From RGIG5057 sp036653755 (GTDB lineage: Bacteria > Bacillota > Clostridia > TANB77 > CAG-465), in assembly GCA_036653755.1 (NCBI GenBank), contig JAVVTJ010000007.1:1-31978 (forward strand): a stretch of 31,978 nucleotides of DNA. Reading direction: 5' to 3'. The first letter of the stretch is position 1. Each line of letters begins with the position of its first letter. Positions 1-8,478 of this stretch are shown here, piece by piece. The notes under the pieces are model-generated. The model made no database searches. It saw nothing but the letters and a program-made list of their open reading frames with translations, and was not told the origin of the DNA. The translations under genes and the position numbers were made by a program.

Positions 1-35
1 TTTAAAAAATCATATTTTTTTTTTATATTTTCATT

Positions 36-60
36 AACTTAATATATTACTTATTAAGTT
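36..60 (+). terminator. Weak terminator-like hairpin at the window edge
   Basis: A perfect 9-bp inverted repeat (36-44 with 52-60, 7-nt loop) is followed on the plus strand by a T-rich run (61-79). The orientation would end a plus-strand gene lying left of the window. The T run is broken by A residues. Nothing else is seen in bases 1-127. Confidence 0.3.
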
Positions 61-127
61 TATTTTATTTTATTTTTTACTATTGCAATTATAATATTTT
101 TAAATAATTTATTTTTCATATTAAACC

Positions 128-799
128 TTATTCTCCTATTTTATATCCTACTGATCTTACTGTTATTATTATTTTTGGATTACTTATATCATCTTCTATT
201 TTTTCTCTTAACCTTTTTATATATACACTAAGAGTATTATCATTTACAAAATCTTCTGAAACATCCCAAATATTTGCTAATATTTGTTCTCTTGATAATA
301 TATTTTTTCTGTTTTCAACAAGTGTAAGTAATAATTTATATTCAAGGGCTGTTAAAAAGACAATTTCACTGTTTTTATACACTTTTGCTTGTCTTGTGTT
401 AATAGTTATGTTAAATATTTTAAGTTCCTCAATTTCACTGCTACAATGTCTTAGAACGTTTTTAATTCTTGACAATAATTCACGTGCTTTAAATGGTTTT
501 GTTATATAATCATCTGCACCCATTTCTAAACCTCTTACTATATTTATTTCTTCATCTAAAGCAGTTAAAAATATAACTGGTATATCTTTTATTTTTTTAA
601 TTTCATAAAACATATCAAAACCATTACCATCATTTAAAGTAACATCTAATAAAATCAAATCATAATTACTACTTTTTATATTTTCTATACCGTCTTTTAT
701 ATTATTTATACATACAAGATTAAAACCTTCATTTGTTAAATAATATTTTATACTACTAGATATAATACTATCATCTTCTACAAGTAAAATATTTATCAT
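128..799 (-). CDS. OmpR/PhoB-family response regulator
   Basis: Two-component response regulator: an N-terminal receiver (about residues 1-115) with the acidic pocket VEDD, phospho-acceptor Asp near residue 52 in LILLDV, and the conserved Lys in ITKPF. A C-terminal winged helix follows (about 125-223), with the DNA-recognition segment around SVYIKRLREKI and the closing hairpin RSVGYKI. The frame opens with GTG at 811, but an ATG at 799 begins the usual MINILLVEDD and has a GTGGGTG sequence just upstream, so I chose 799. It lies downstream of the GT51 gene on the same strand with a short gap, probably one transcript. No cognate kinase is visible here; it may lie beyond the left edge. The target is unknown; the neighbours suggest cell-envelope control (inference). 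Confidence 0.93.
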   Translation of the reverse strand: MINILLVEDDSIISSSIKYYLTNEGFNLVCINNIKDGIENIKSSNYDLILLDVTLNDGNGFDMFYEIKKIKDIPVIFLTALDEEINIVRGLEMGADDYITKPFKARELLSRIKNVLRHCSSEIEELKIFNITINTRQAKVYKNSEIVFLTALEYKLLLTLVENRKNILSREQILANIWDVSEDFVNDNTLSVYIKRLREKIEDDISNPKIIITVRSVGYKIGE

Positions 800-820
800 A
801 ATAACACCCACTTTTTAAAT

Positions 821-1528
821 TTAATATTTATTCATAACTTCTTTTGCTAACTCATCTGTTAAATAGTTATATTTAACCATACTATTTAATACTTGTTTTT
901 GTCTTTGCCTTGAAAGTTCTGGATTTGCAGTAAGTGCATACACACTAGGTGCATTTGGAATACCAGCTAAAAGAGTTGATTCATCTAGTGTCATATTTAT
1001 AGGTTCTTTTTTAAAATATCCTTTACAAGCAGCATCTATACCATTATATCCATTTCCATAATATGATAAATTAATATATAACTCTAATATATCATTTTTT
1101 GAATATTTTTTTTCTAATTTAAATGCTACAAACAGTTCTGCAACTTTTCTCACAAACTTTTTTTCTTGTGTAAAATACATATTTTTAGATAATTGTTGAG
1201 TTATTGTACTACCACCTTCTGCTAAACTTTTAGCTTGAATATTATTAAAAAATGCTCTAAAAGTTGATATATAATCTATACCTGAATGATTATAAAATCT
1301 GTGATCTTCTATTGATATTACCGCCTCTTTATATTCTTTTGGTATTTGCTCTATTTTAACATATCCTTTTTTAATCCTTATTTCATCTACTCTATCTTCT
1401 ATACTAATTTTATTTACCGCATCTTTATACATATTATATCCATTTATAGTTATAACACCTACAATAAATATACATGTTAAAATAAATACTATAAATAATG
1501 TTTTTAAAAACTTAAATATTTTTTTCAA
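821..1528 (-). CDS. Monofunctional peptidoglycan glycosyltransferase (GT51)
   Basis: Polymerises lipid II into glycan strands at the outer face of the membrane. After a short basic N-terminus there is one membrane anchor (about residues 9-30). The GT51 signature motifs follow: EDHRFYNHSGID with the catalytic Glu near residue 74, GGSTITQQLSKNMYF, KNDILELYINLSYYG, and LLAGIPNAPSVY. It ends at about 235 residues with no transpeptidase domain, so it is the monofunctional type rather than a class A PBP. The frame opens at a GTG (1537) that is itself part of the AGGTGA ribosome binding site, so I prefer the TTG at 1528, six bases further on. It is probably co-transcribed with the response regulator downstream. 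Confidence 0.93.
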   Translation of the reverse strand: MKKIFKFLKTLFIVFILTCIFIVGVITINGYNMYKDAVNKISIEDRVDEIRIKKGYVKIEQIPKEYKEAVISIEDHRFYNHSGIDYISTFRAFFNNIQAKSLAEGGSTITQQLSKNMYFTQEKKFVRKVAELFVAFKLEKKYSKNDILELYINLSYYGNGYNGIDAACKGYFKKEPINMTLDESTLLAGIPNAPSVYALTANPELSRQRQKQVLNSMVKYNYLTDELAKEVMNKY

Positions 1529-1550
1529 ATTTTTCACCTACTATAACTAT

Positions 1551-1579
1551 ATTATACAATATATCTAATCAATATACAA
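1551..1579 (-). promoter_or_regulatory. Sigma-A promoter of the GT51/response-regulator unit
   Basis: On the minus strand TTGTAT, a 17-nt spacer and a perfect TATAAT precede the GT51 start by about 20 bases. Confidence 0.6.
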
Positions 1580-1614
1580 TATTTTTTTGTTATAAAATAA
1601 TTACAATTTTGTAA

Positions 1615-1642
1615 CAAAAAAATGTTGCAAAATTGCAACATT
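1615..1642 (-). terminator. Rho-independent terminator after the GT2 gene
   Basis: Ten-base arms 1621-1630 and 1633-1642 form a hairpin, and an A run at 1616-1620 gives a U tract on the minus strand. It sits three bases beyond the GT2 stop codon. Confidence 0.8.
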
Positions 1643-1645
1643 TTC

Positions 1646-2887
1646 TTATATTAATTCTTCAATATTTACATCTGATTTATGTTCTATTTGTTCCCATTTA
1701 TGATCTTTTTTATATAAACATATCATATTTATAGGTACCCATGATAACATAAAAATTGCTAATGTAAATACTCCTTTTAAAGATTTTTTTATACTTTTGT
1801 TTTGTAATCTTAATACTAATATAGATAAAATCATCATAAATACATATCCTATACCTATAAACAGTATTGTATTATTAAATATAAATGAAGAAAAACCTAA
1901 AACATTTATTTTCATAAAACTCATTACTAATACAATCAATACTAATATTGTAGATAATATTTGTATTATTGGTGCCATAAAGAAAAGACACATATCTATA
2001 CATTGTGGTATTTTTTCTTTAATACCAGTTTTTATTAATTTACCAGCATATTTATACAAACATTGAATTGTTCCAATTGACCAACGCATTCTTTGTTTCC
2101 ATGATTGTCTAAATGTAAGTGGTTGTTCATCATATGTTATAGCATCATCTACAAAAGCAATTTTTATATTATTTAACGCACATAATGCTGCAAATTCTAT
2201 ATCTTCTGTCATTGTTACTGTATTAAATCCATATTCATCTATAACTTCTTTTGCAATCATAAAACCTGTTCCATTTATAGAAGCTGACCATTTCATATTC
2301 ATTCTTGCTGTATTAAAAAAGAAATTTTGAGTTAAATAATATAATGAATAACAACTAGAAATCCATGTATCTGATGGATTTTTGCTATCTCTAAAACCTT
2401 GTGCTACTTTATATCCACTACATAAAGCATCATTCATTCTATTTAAAAAATTACTATTAACAATGTTATCCGCATCAAATATACAATATCCTGCGTATTC
2501 TTCACCAAATTTGTACATATATTTAAATGCTTTTTTTAATACATCACCTTTAGTTTTTATCTCTCCTTCAGTTTCAATTATGTTAGCACCACAACTTATA
2601 GCAACTTCTTTTGTTTTATCACTACAATTATTCGGAATGATAAATATATCATATAATTCATCAGGATATTTTTGTTTTTTTAAACTATCTATTAAATTAC
2701 CTAATACTTTTTCTTCATTTCTAGCTGCTACTAAAATTGCAAATTTATGTTTTGGTTTATATTTTCTTATTATATTTTTCTTTTTAAATGCAAATAAAGC
2801 TGTTAAAACATAATACACTGCATATAACAGTATATATATATTAACAATATAATATAACACCTTTAGTATTTCTTTTATTACTTCCAA
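1646..2887 (-). CDS. Membrane glycosyltransferase, family 2 (BcsA/NodC-like)
   Basis: Processive-type GT2 enzyme of 413 residues. The first membrane helix (about 8-34) precedes a cytosolic GT-A domain with VAARNEE near 53-59, the UDP-sugar/metal motif DAD at 138-140, TED at 227-229 (catalytic base) and QRMRW at 265-269 (acceptor site). Three further hydrophobic segments fill about 295-392. The layout is that of poly-GlcNAc, hyaluronan or cellulose synthase relatives. The sugar and product cannot be told from sequence. No accessory exopolysaccharide genes are adjacent, so it may add a single sugar or build a short polymer. It has its own terminator, so it looks monocistronic. Confidence 0.9.
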   Translation of the reverse strand: MEVIKEILKVLYYIVNIYILLYAVYYVLTALFAFKKKNIIRKYKPKHKFAILVAARNEEKVLGNLIDSLKKQKYPDELYDIFIIPNNCSDKTKEVAISCGANIIETEGEIKTKGDVLKKAFKYMYKFGEEYAGYCIFDADNIVNSNFLNRMNDALCSGYKVAQGFRDSKNPSDTWISSCYSLYYLTQNFFFNTARMNMKWSASINGTGFMIAKEVIDEYGFNTVTMTEDIEFAALCALNNIKIAFVDDAITYDEQPLTFRQSWKQRMRWSIGTIQCLYKYAGKLIKTGIKEKIPQCIDMCLFFMAPIIQILSTILVLIVLVMSFMKINVLGFSSFIFNNTILFIGIGYVFMMILSILVLRLQNKSIKKSLKGVFTLAIFMLSWVPINMICLYKKDHKWEQIEHKSDVNIEELI

Positions 2888-3192
2888 GCTTTATCACCTT
2901 TAATAATTATATCACTTTATTATTATATTATCAATCTTTTGTATTAAATATTACAAAAATGTAATAAGATTAAAACTTAAATTGTTACTATTTCGTGTAG
3001 AATTTAAAAATACATCAGTAAACTATAAAGTTACTGGTGAATTTTCGTATATATTTTCTTTTTGACCTCTTACTAAAAATATATGAATTATATTTTGTCA
3101 TAAATTCAATTATTAATTTAATAGTAACATTTATTTGTTATAACTCATATTCCTATTTTAAAGTATATGCTCAAAATAAAAAAACTTTCTAT
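2888..3192. other. Intergenic region with left copy of an inverted repeat
   Basis: No credible gene in these 305 bases. It holds the left copy (2984-3052) of the 69-nt repeat described separately; the rest is featureless AT-rich sequence. Confidence 0.6.
2984..3052 (+). repeat. Inverted repeat, left copy (pairs with 3962-4030)
   Basis: Aligned without gaps to the reverse complement of 3962-4030, with roughly 60 of 69 positions identical. The inner part (about 3013-3039) is itself an imperfect palindrome that can fold as a hairpin. On the minus strand this hairpin is followed by a T-rich run, so this copy could also terminate vanZ transcription, though it lies about 150 bases beyond that stop. 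Confidence 0.8.
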
Positions 3193-3693
3193 TCACTTTT
3201 TTCTTATTTTCATTATATAAAACCTAACTAAATAAATTAACAATATACCCGTTGCTACACCTAAAGAATCAATACATATATCTTTTATATTTCCACTTCT
3301 ACCTGGAATAAATAATTGATGTATTTCATCAGTTATTGCATAAATTATTCCTATAATTAATGCAATAGTTTTTTTATACTTTAGATTTTCATATGATACA
3401 TTTATATGGCTAAGAATTAGTATTCCTCCAATAGCATATATTGAAAAATGTGCTAGCTTTCTTACTATATGTTGCAAGCTTTCTATTAGTACTTTGTTAG
3501 CATTATTTCCTGTTATTAATTTAATAATTGTTTCTATTAAACATCCACTAGTTTTACTTGATTCATCACTTATCTGACTTGAAAATAAAAATACAAGTAT
3601 CATCCAACAAATAACTAAAATAAAACTAATTACTATTATTATAGTTTTATTTTTTTCACATTTTTCAGTTTTATTTTTAATTTTATTCATCAT
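3193..3693 (-). CDS. VanZ-family membrane protein
   Basis: A 166-residue membrane protein with the VanZ pattern. A first helix ends in FLFSSQ followed by the SDESSKTSG loop, then RKLAHFSIYAIGG. The next loop holds DEIHQLFIPGRSGNIKDICID, followed by a last helix. VanZ itself confers low-level teicoplanin resistance; most family members have no known role and occur singly in Firmicutes. The gene has a good promoter of its own (3825-3853) and a leader of about 125 nt. Both sides are flanked by copies of the 69-nt inverted repeat, so gene plus repeats may form one movable or duplicated block (inference). Confidence 0.87.
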   Translation of the reverse strand: MMNKIKNKTEKCEKNKTIIIVISFILVICWMILVFLFSSQISDESSKTSGCLIETIIKLITGNNANKVLIESLQHIVRKLAHFSIYAIGGILILSHINVSYENLKYKKTIALIIGIIYAITDEIHQLFIPGRSGNIKDICIDSLGVATGILLIYLVRFYIMKIRKK

Positions 3694-3824
3694 TTTATTA
3701 CTTTTCTCATCCTTAACTTTATTTTCACTAACATATTAATTATCATATTGCTTTCCATCTATTTTGTTTGCATATGTTTATACTATTTCTTTCATAACTT
3801 TTTTAAATTCATTTATTTTACATT

Positions 3825-3853
3825 ATTATATCCTATGTTAAAACATTTTTCAA
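3825..3853 (-). promoter_or_regulatory. Sigma-A promoter of the vanZ gene
   Basis: Minus strand TTGAAA, 17-nt spacer, TATAAT, about 125 bases before the start codon. Confidence 0.65.
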
Positions 3854-3961
3854 GCTTTTTCAGCATTTTTATATATTATTAATGCCAATTAAAGATTTTG
3901 ATTTTGAATGCATTTTTTACAAATTTATAAAAGAAATGTGAGATAAAATTATTTTTTCCAC

Positions 3962-4030
3962 ACATATGAAAATACACCAATAGTTTTATAGTTTACGGAT
4001 GTATTTTTAAATTTTACACGAAATAGTAAC
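3962..4030 (-). repeat. Inverted repeat, right copy (pairs with 2984-3052)
   Basis: Reverse-complement match to 2984-3052 (about 60 of 69 positions). Differences are spread through the copy, and several lie in the central palindrome. Confidence 0.8.
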
Positions 4031-4056
4031 ATTAAATTTAATTTACAATACTTTTT

Positions 4057-4077
4057 TGTTATATTTAAAATATAACA
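4057..4077. promoter_or_regulatory. Perfect 10-bp dyad upstream of the 80-aa gene
   Basis: TGTTATATTT and AAATATAACA are perfect inverted arms around one base. The dyad lies 17 bases before a possible -10 box (TATACT, 4094-4099). It has no U tract on either side, so an operator is more likely than a terminator. No binding protein can be named. Confidence 0.35.
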
Positions 4078-4127
4078 ACACATAATTATATTATATACTA
4101 TTTTAATTTTAAAAGAGGTGAAACAAT

Positions 4128-4370
4128 ATGATATTAGATGAAAAAGATGCAAATTTTAAATTTTTGGATTATACAGCAGAAATAAAAGATGCTATGTTAA
4201 TATCTTTAAATGTTAAAGAAGAAAGTTTATTTGGAAATGATATTTCTACTCAATATGATAATCTTGTTTTAAAATATAATGAATTTATAACAAATCAAGA
4301 TTATAATCAAATTTGTTGTGAATTTATTAAAGAAGTATCATCACTTGTACCTTTTAATGAAACTATGTAA
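4128..4370 (+). CDS. Small acidic protein of unknown function
   Basis: Eighty residues, preceded by a clear AGAGGTG ribosome binding site eight bases before ATG. The protein is acidic (many Asp and Glu), has no membrane segment or signal peptide, and carries a CC pair near residue 64. I recognise no family. It is the only plus-strand gene in the left 20 kb. It is preceded by a dyad and a plausible -10 box and ends in a strong hairpin terminator, which supports a real, independently transcribed gene. Confidence 0.7.
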   Translation: MILDEKDANFKFLDYTAEIKDAMLISLNVKEESLFGNDISTQYDNLVLKYNEFITNQDYNQICCEFIKEVSSLVPFNETM

Positions 4371-4373
4371 TAT

Positions 4374-4401
4374 AAAACACAGGATTAATTTCCTGTGTTT
4401 T
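4374..4401. terminator. Bidirectional terminator
   Basis: Eleven-base arms 4374-4384 and 4391-4401 with a 6-nt loop. T runs follow the hairpin on both strands. It lies between the convergent stops of the 80-aa gene and the cysteine desulfurase. Confidence 0.85.
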
Positions 4402-4402
4402 A

Positions 4403-5551
4403 TTAAATCTTATTTCTTAAATTAAAAACTAATGTTTTTAGTTTATATATAATATAATCAATATCTTCTTTTGTATTTTCATCCCCAAATGTAAATCTAA
4501 GTGAACTTTTAGCTTGTGATTCATTAAGGCCAATTGCAGTTAATACATGAGATGGATTTACACTACTAGATGTACAAGCACTTCCAATAGATATATATAT
4601 TCCTTCCATATCTAACATTAAAAGTAATGATAAACCATCAATACCAAATATTGAAATATTTAAATTTCCAGGTAATCTTTTATCTCTATCTCCATTTAAT
4701 TTAACTCCTGGTATTTCATTTATAATTCTTTTTAATGCATATTCTCTTAATGTAAATAATTTTAAATTATATTTGTCAATATTATCATTTGCAAGTTCAA
4801 TAGCTTTTCCAAGTCCTACAATACCAGCTAAATTTTCTGTTCCTGCTCTTTTACTTTTTTCTTGATGTCCGCCATATATTATTGGTAAAAAAGATATATC
4901 TTCTTTAATATATAACGCTCCTACACCTTTTGGTCCATAAAATTTATGACCTGACAAACTAAGTGCATCTATATTCATACTTTTAACATCAATATGAATA
5001 TTACCAATAGCTTGAACAGCATCAGTATGAAATATTATATTATTTTCTTTTGCTAACTTTCCAATTTCTTCAATAGGCTCTAATGTACCAATTTCATTAT
5101 TTGCAAACATTATACTTATTAATATTGTATCTTTTCTTATATATTTTTTTAAATTTTCTATTTCAATTAATCCTTTACTATTTACATCTAAATATGTTAC
5201 TTCAAAACCTTCTTTTTCTAATCTTTTACAAGTTTCTAAAATAGCTAAATGCTCAATTTTACTTGTTATAATATGTTTTCCTTTTATACTATTTGCTCTT
5301 GCTATTCCTAATAAAGCTAAATTGTCAGATTCACTACCACTTGCAGTAAAATATATTTCTTTTTCATTACAATTTAATGCATTTGCTACTTTTTCTCGTG
5401 CATTACATATTGCTTTTTTAGATTCCACACCTAAACTATATACTGATGATCCATTACCAAATTTATCAGTAAAATATGGTAACATTTCATCTAGAACCTC
5501 TTTTTTAACATATGTTGTAGCACTATGATCTGCATATATTATTTTATTCAT
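4403..5551 (-). CDS. Cysteine desulfurase (NifS/IscS type, PLP enzyme)
   Basis: Removes sulfur from cysteine as an enzyme persulfide for Fe-S cluster and thio-cofactor assembly. The protein has 382 residues. It starts with the family signature YADHSATT, has the cofactor-stacking His near residue 101 and Asp in HTDAVQ near 177. The PLP-binding Lys is near 203 in LSGHKFYGPKG, and the catalytic Cys near 326 in GSACTSSS. The frame opens six codons earlier, but AAGAGTGA lies just before the internal ATG at 5551 and the N-terminus matches the family from there. The gene stands alone; no iscU, iscR or thiI is adjacent. Confidence 0.94.
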   Translation of the reverse strand: MNKIIYADHSATTYVKKEVLDEMLPYFTDKFGNGSSVYSLGVESKKAICNAREKVANALNCNEKEIYFTASGSESDNLALLGIARANSIKGKHIITSKIEHLAILETCKRLEKEGFEVTYLDVNSKGLIEIENLKKYIRKDTILISIMFANNEIGTLEPIEEIGKLAKENNIIFHTDAVQAIGNIHIDVKSMNIDALSLSGHKFYGPKGVGALYIKEDISFLPIIYGGHQEKSKRAGTENLAGIVGLGKAIELANDNIDKYNLKLFTLREYALKRIINEIPGVKLNGDRDKRLPGNLNISIFGIDGLSLLLMLDMEGIYISIGSACTSSSVNPSHVLTAIGLNESQAKSSLRFTFGDENTKEDIDYIIYKLKTLVFNLRNKI

Positions 5552-5623
5552 TTTAATCACTCTTTTCATATATATAATATTATATTACAAGAGTAATTTA
5601 TTGTTACAATATATATTAATATG

Positions 5624-5668
5624 AATTAAAGATGTATTAAAATAATTTATTCTAATACATCTTCAATT
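5624..5668 (-). terminator. Hairpin after ileS
   Basis: Arms 5624-5639 and 5653-5668 pair with one mismatch, nine bases past the ileS stop. The U tract is poor, so this may be a weak terminator or a 3' stabilising hairpin. Confidence 0.45.
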
Positions 5669-5676
5669 ACGATAAC

Positions 5677-8467
5677 TTACATATTATCTATACATTTTTT
5701 ACATAAATCTTTATGAATTCTATCTTTACCAACATCATGAGAATATGTCCAACATCTTGCACATTTATCACCATATGCTTTTCCAACAGTTATTTTTCTA
5801 TTTTCATCATCTATAAGCTCAAATTCAGATACTATCATAACTAATTTAATATTATCTTCATTTTCTTTCATAAATTTAAATTCATCACCAGTTGTATATA
5901 TTGTAACCAAAGCATCTAATGAATTTCCAATAGTTTTAACTGCTCTTGATTCTTCTAAATATTTAGCTACTTCCTCTTTTATAGCAAATATTTTATTCCA
6001 TTTTTCTATTAAATTTGAATCATTATAATCTGATTTTTCTGTTGGAAAACCAGCTGTTAATATAGTTAAATAATCCTCTTTATTTTTATGTGACATAAAT
6101 GACCATACTTCTTCTGCTGTAAAACTAAGCACAGGTGCTATTAATCTTACTAATACTCTTAATATATCATTCATTGTAGATTGACAACTTCTTCTTAATT
6201 TGTGATTTTTATTATATGTATATAATCTATCTTTCATAACATCTAAATATTTATTACTAAGCTCAACTGTACAAAATCTATGAAGTTCACTATATATTAA
6301 ATGAAAATCATAATTTTCATATGCAGAATTTATATATTCAATCAATTTATTTAATTTAAACATCATATATTTATCTAATTCATCTCTATCTACGTACTCA
6401 ACTATATCTGTATTTATATTAAAATCACTTAAATTACCAAGTAAAAATCTCATTGTATTTCTTATTTTTTTATATACTTCTGATACTTGAGATAATATAT
6501 CATCAGATATTCTTACATCAGTTTGATAATCTGCTGATATTGCCCAAAGTCTTAATATATCTGCACCATATTTATTCACTACTTTTAATGGATCTACACC
6601 ATTACCTAAAGATTTAGACATTTTTCTACCTTCACCGTCTACTACCATACCATGTGTAAGTACTTGTTTATATGGAGCTTTTTTCTTTGTTGCAACAGCA
6701 GTAAGAAGAGAAGATTGAAACCAACCTCTATATTGATCATTTCCTTCTAAATACATATCTGCTGTATCTTGCTCAATACCATACTTAGGATCTTCTAAAA
6801 CACATTTATGAGTAGAACCTGAATCAAACCAAACATCCATTATATCTGTTTCTTTAATAAACTCAGTGCATCCACATTCACATTTACCTAAATCTTTAAG
6901 TATCTGCTCAGATGTTAAATCATACCACATATTTGAACCGTTTACACTTACTAATGTTTTTATTCTTTCAATTGTTGCTTCATTTATTAATTCTTTTGAA
7001 CAATTTTTACAATAAAATATTGGAATTGGAACTCCCCATACACGTTGTCTTGATATGCACCAATCAGATCTATCTTTAACCATGTTAGTCATTCTTTCTT
7101 GTCCCCAAGATGGAATCCATCTAACATTTTTTATTTCTTTTAATACATCTTCTCTAAATCCATCAATTGAAGCAAACCATTGTGTTGTTGCTCTAAATAT
7201 AACTGGTTTTTTACATCTCCAACAATGTGGATATTGATGAGATATTTTTTTCTTAGCAAATAAATATCCATTTTTTTCTAAGTAAACAATTATCTTATCA
7301 TTTGCTTCATTATAATTAAGACTTTCAAATATTCCAGCATCTTTTGTCATATTTCCTTTACTATCTACTGCAACTATAACTTCAATACCATCATATCTTT
7401 TACAAGCTAAATTATCTTCATTACCATGTCCTGGAGCAGTATGAACTAAACCTGTACCTGCATCTAATGTAACATTTAAATCTAACTCAGATCCGAAGTA
7501 TTACTCTTGAAGTAAGTGAAGTATCTAAAGGTTTTAAACATTTCATATTTTCTAAATCTTTACCTAATATTTCTCCTACTACCAAATATTTAACAATAGC
7601 AGCTTCTTCCATTACTTTTTCTACTAAATCTTTAGCAATAATATATCTTTCATTATTTGCTTCTACTACTGCATATATATAGTCAGAATCAACTGTTATT
7701 GCTTGATTTGCAGGAAGTGTCCATGGAGTTGTAGTCCATATTACAAAGTATGTATCTTTTAAATCACCATATTTTGATAAAATTCCTTTATCTTCTGATA
7801 ATCTAAATTTAACATATATTGATGTTGTAAAACTATCTTCATATTCAATTTCTGCTTCTGCTAGTGCAGTCTCACAATCATTACACCAATATACTGGCTT
7901 TAAATCTCTGTATATATATCCTTGTTTATACATATCCCAAAAAACGCCTATTTGTGAAGCTTCAAAACTAGGATCTAATGTAACATATCTATTTTTATCA
8001 TAATCACCTAATCCACCTAATCTTTTAAATTGCATAGCCTGTTTATTTATTTGTGACACAGCAAAATCTTTACATATTTCTCTAAATTTAACAGTACCAA
8101 CATCAGCTACAAATACTTTTTTTTCAGTTTGAACTTTTTTCTCAATTGGAAGACCATGAGTATCCCATCCTGGTACATATGGTGCATAATATCCATTCAT
8201 AGTTTTATATCTTACAATTATATCTTTTATAACTTTATTTAAAGAATGACCCATATGAATGTCTCCATTTGCATATGGTGGTCCATCATGAAGTATAAAA
8301 GTTTTACCTGATTTTTTATTTTTTTCTAATACTTTTTTATATATTTTTTGTTCTTCCATCTTTTTTAAAAAAAGTGGTTCTCTCTCTGGTAAATTACCTC
8401 TCATTGGAAATGATGTTTGGGGTAAATTAAGAGTTTCTGTATAATCTACTTTTTCACTATCTTGCAT
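5677..8467 (-). CDS. ileS: Isoleucyl-tRNA synthetase, with +1 frameshift at a CGG codon
   Basis: Class I synthetase charging tRNA-Ile. The frame opening at 8467 carries the HIGH motif as HMGH in GDIHMGHSLNK and runs to codon 325 (CGG, 7495-7493), with TGA two codons later. Skipping the C moves into the second frame, giving VILGSELDLNVTLDAGTG and HTAPGHG of the CP1 editing domain. KMSKS (in GRKMSKSLGNG), the anticodon-binding region and a C-terminal Cys cluster (CARCW, CKKC) follow. The restored protein is 929 residues, normal for a bacterial IleS. The zero-frame product alone would lack the catalytic KMSKS loop, so the shift must work for this essential enzyme to be made. AGGAGG lies before the ATG. 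It follows gltX by 11 bases. Confidence 0.93.
7492..7498 (-). other. +1 frameshift site in ileS (CTT CGG A)
   Basis: Reading GTA ATA CTT then C skipped then GGA TCT gives V-I-L-G-S, which matches the IleS family pattern V-x-L-G. The zero-frame stop TGA is the second codon after CGG. Confidence 0.88.
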
Positions 8468-8478
8468 AATATTTCCTC

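Larger units (their letters stand above)
3694..4127. other. Intergenic region: vanZ promoter, repeat copy, operator-like dyad
   Basis: These 434 bases separate divergent genes. They contain the vanZ promoter, the right copy of the 69-nt repeat and a 10-bp dyad before the small plus-strand gene. The minus-strand open frame crossing 3949-4152 has no ribosome binding site and overlaps the repeat, so I do not call it a gene. Confidence 0.5.

Noticed and set aside
3037..3231. 64-codon plus-strand ORF beside vanZ
   Set aside because: No ribosome binding site; overlaps the repeat and the vanZ 3' end.
3949..4152. 67-codon minus-strand ORF before the 80-aa gene
   Set aside because: It overlaps the 69-nt repeat and the start of a better-supported gene, with no ribosome binding site.
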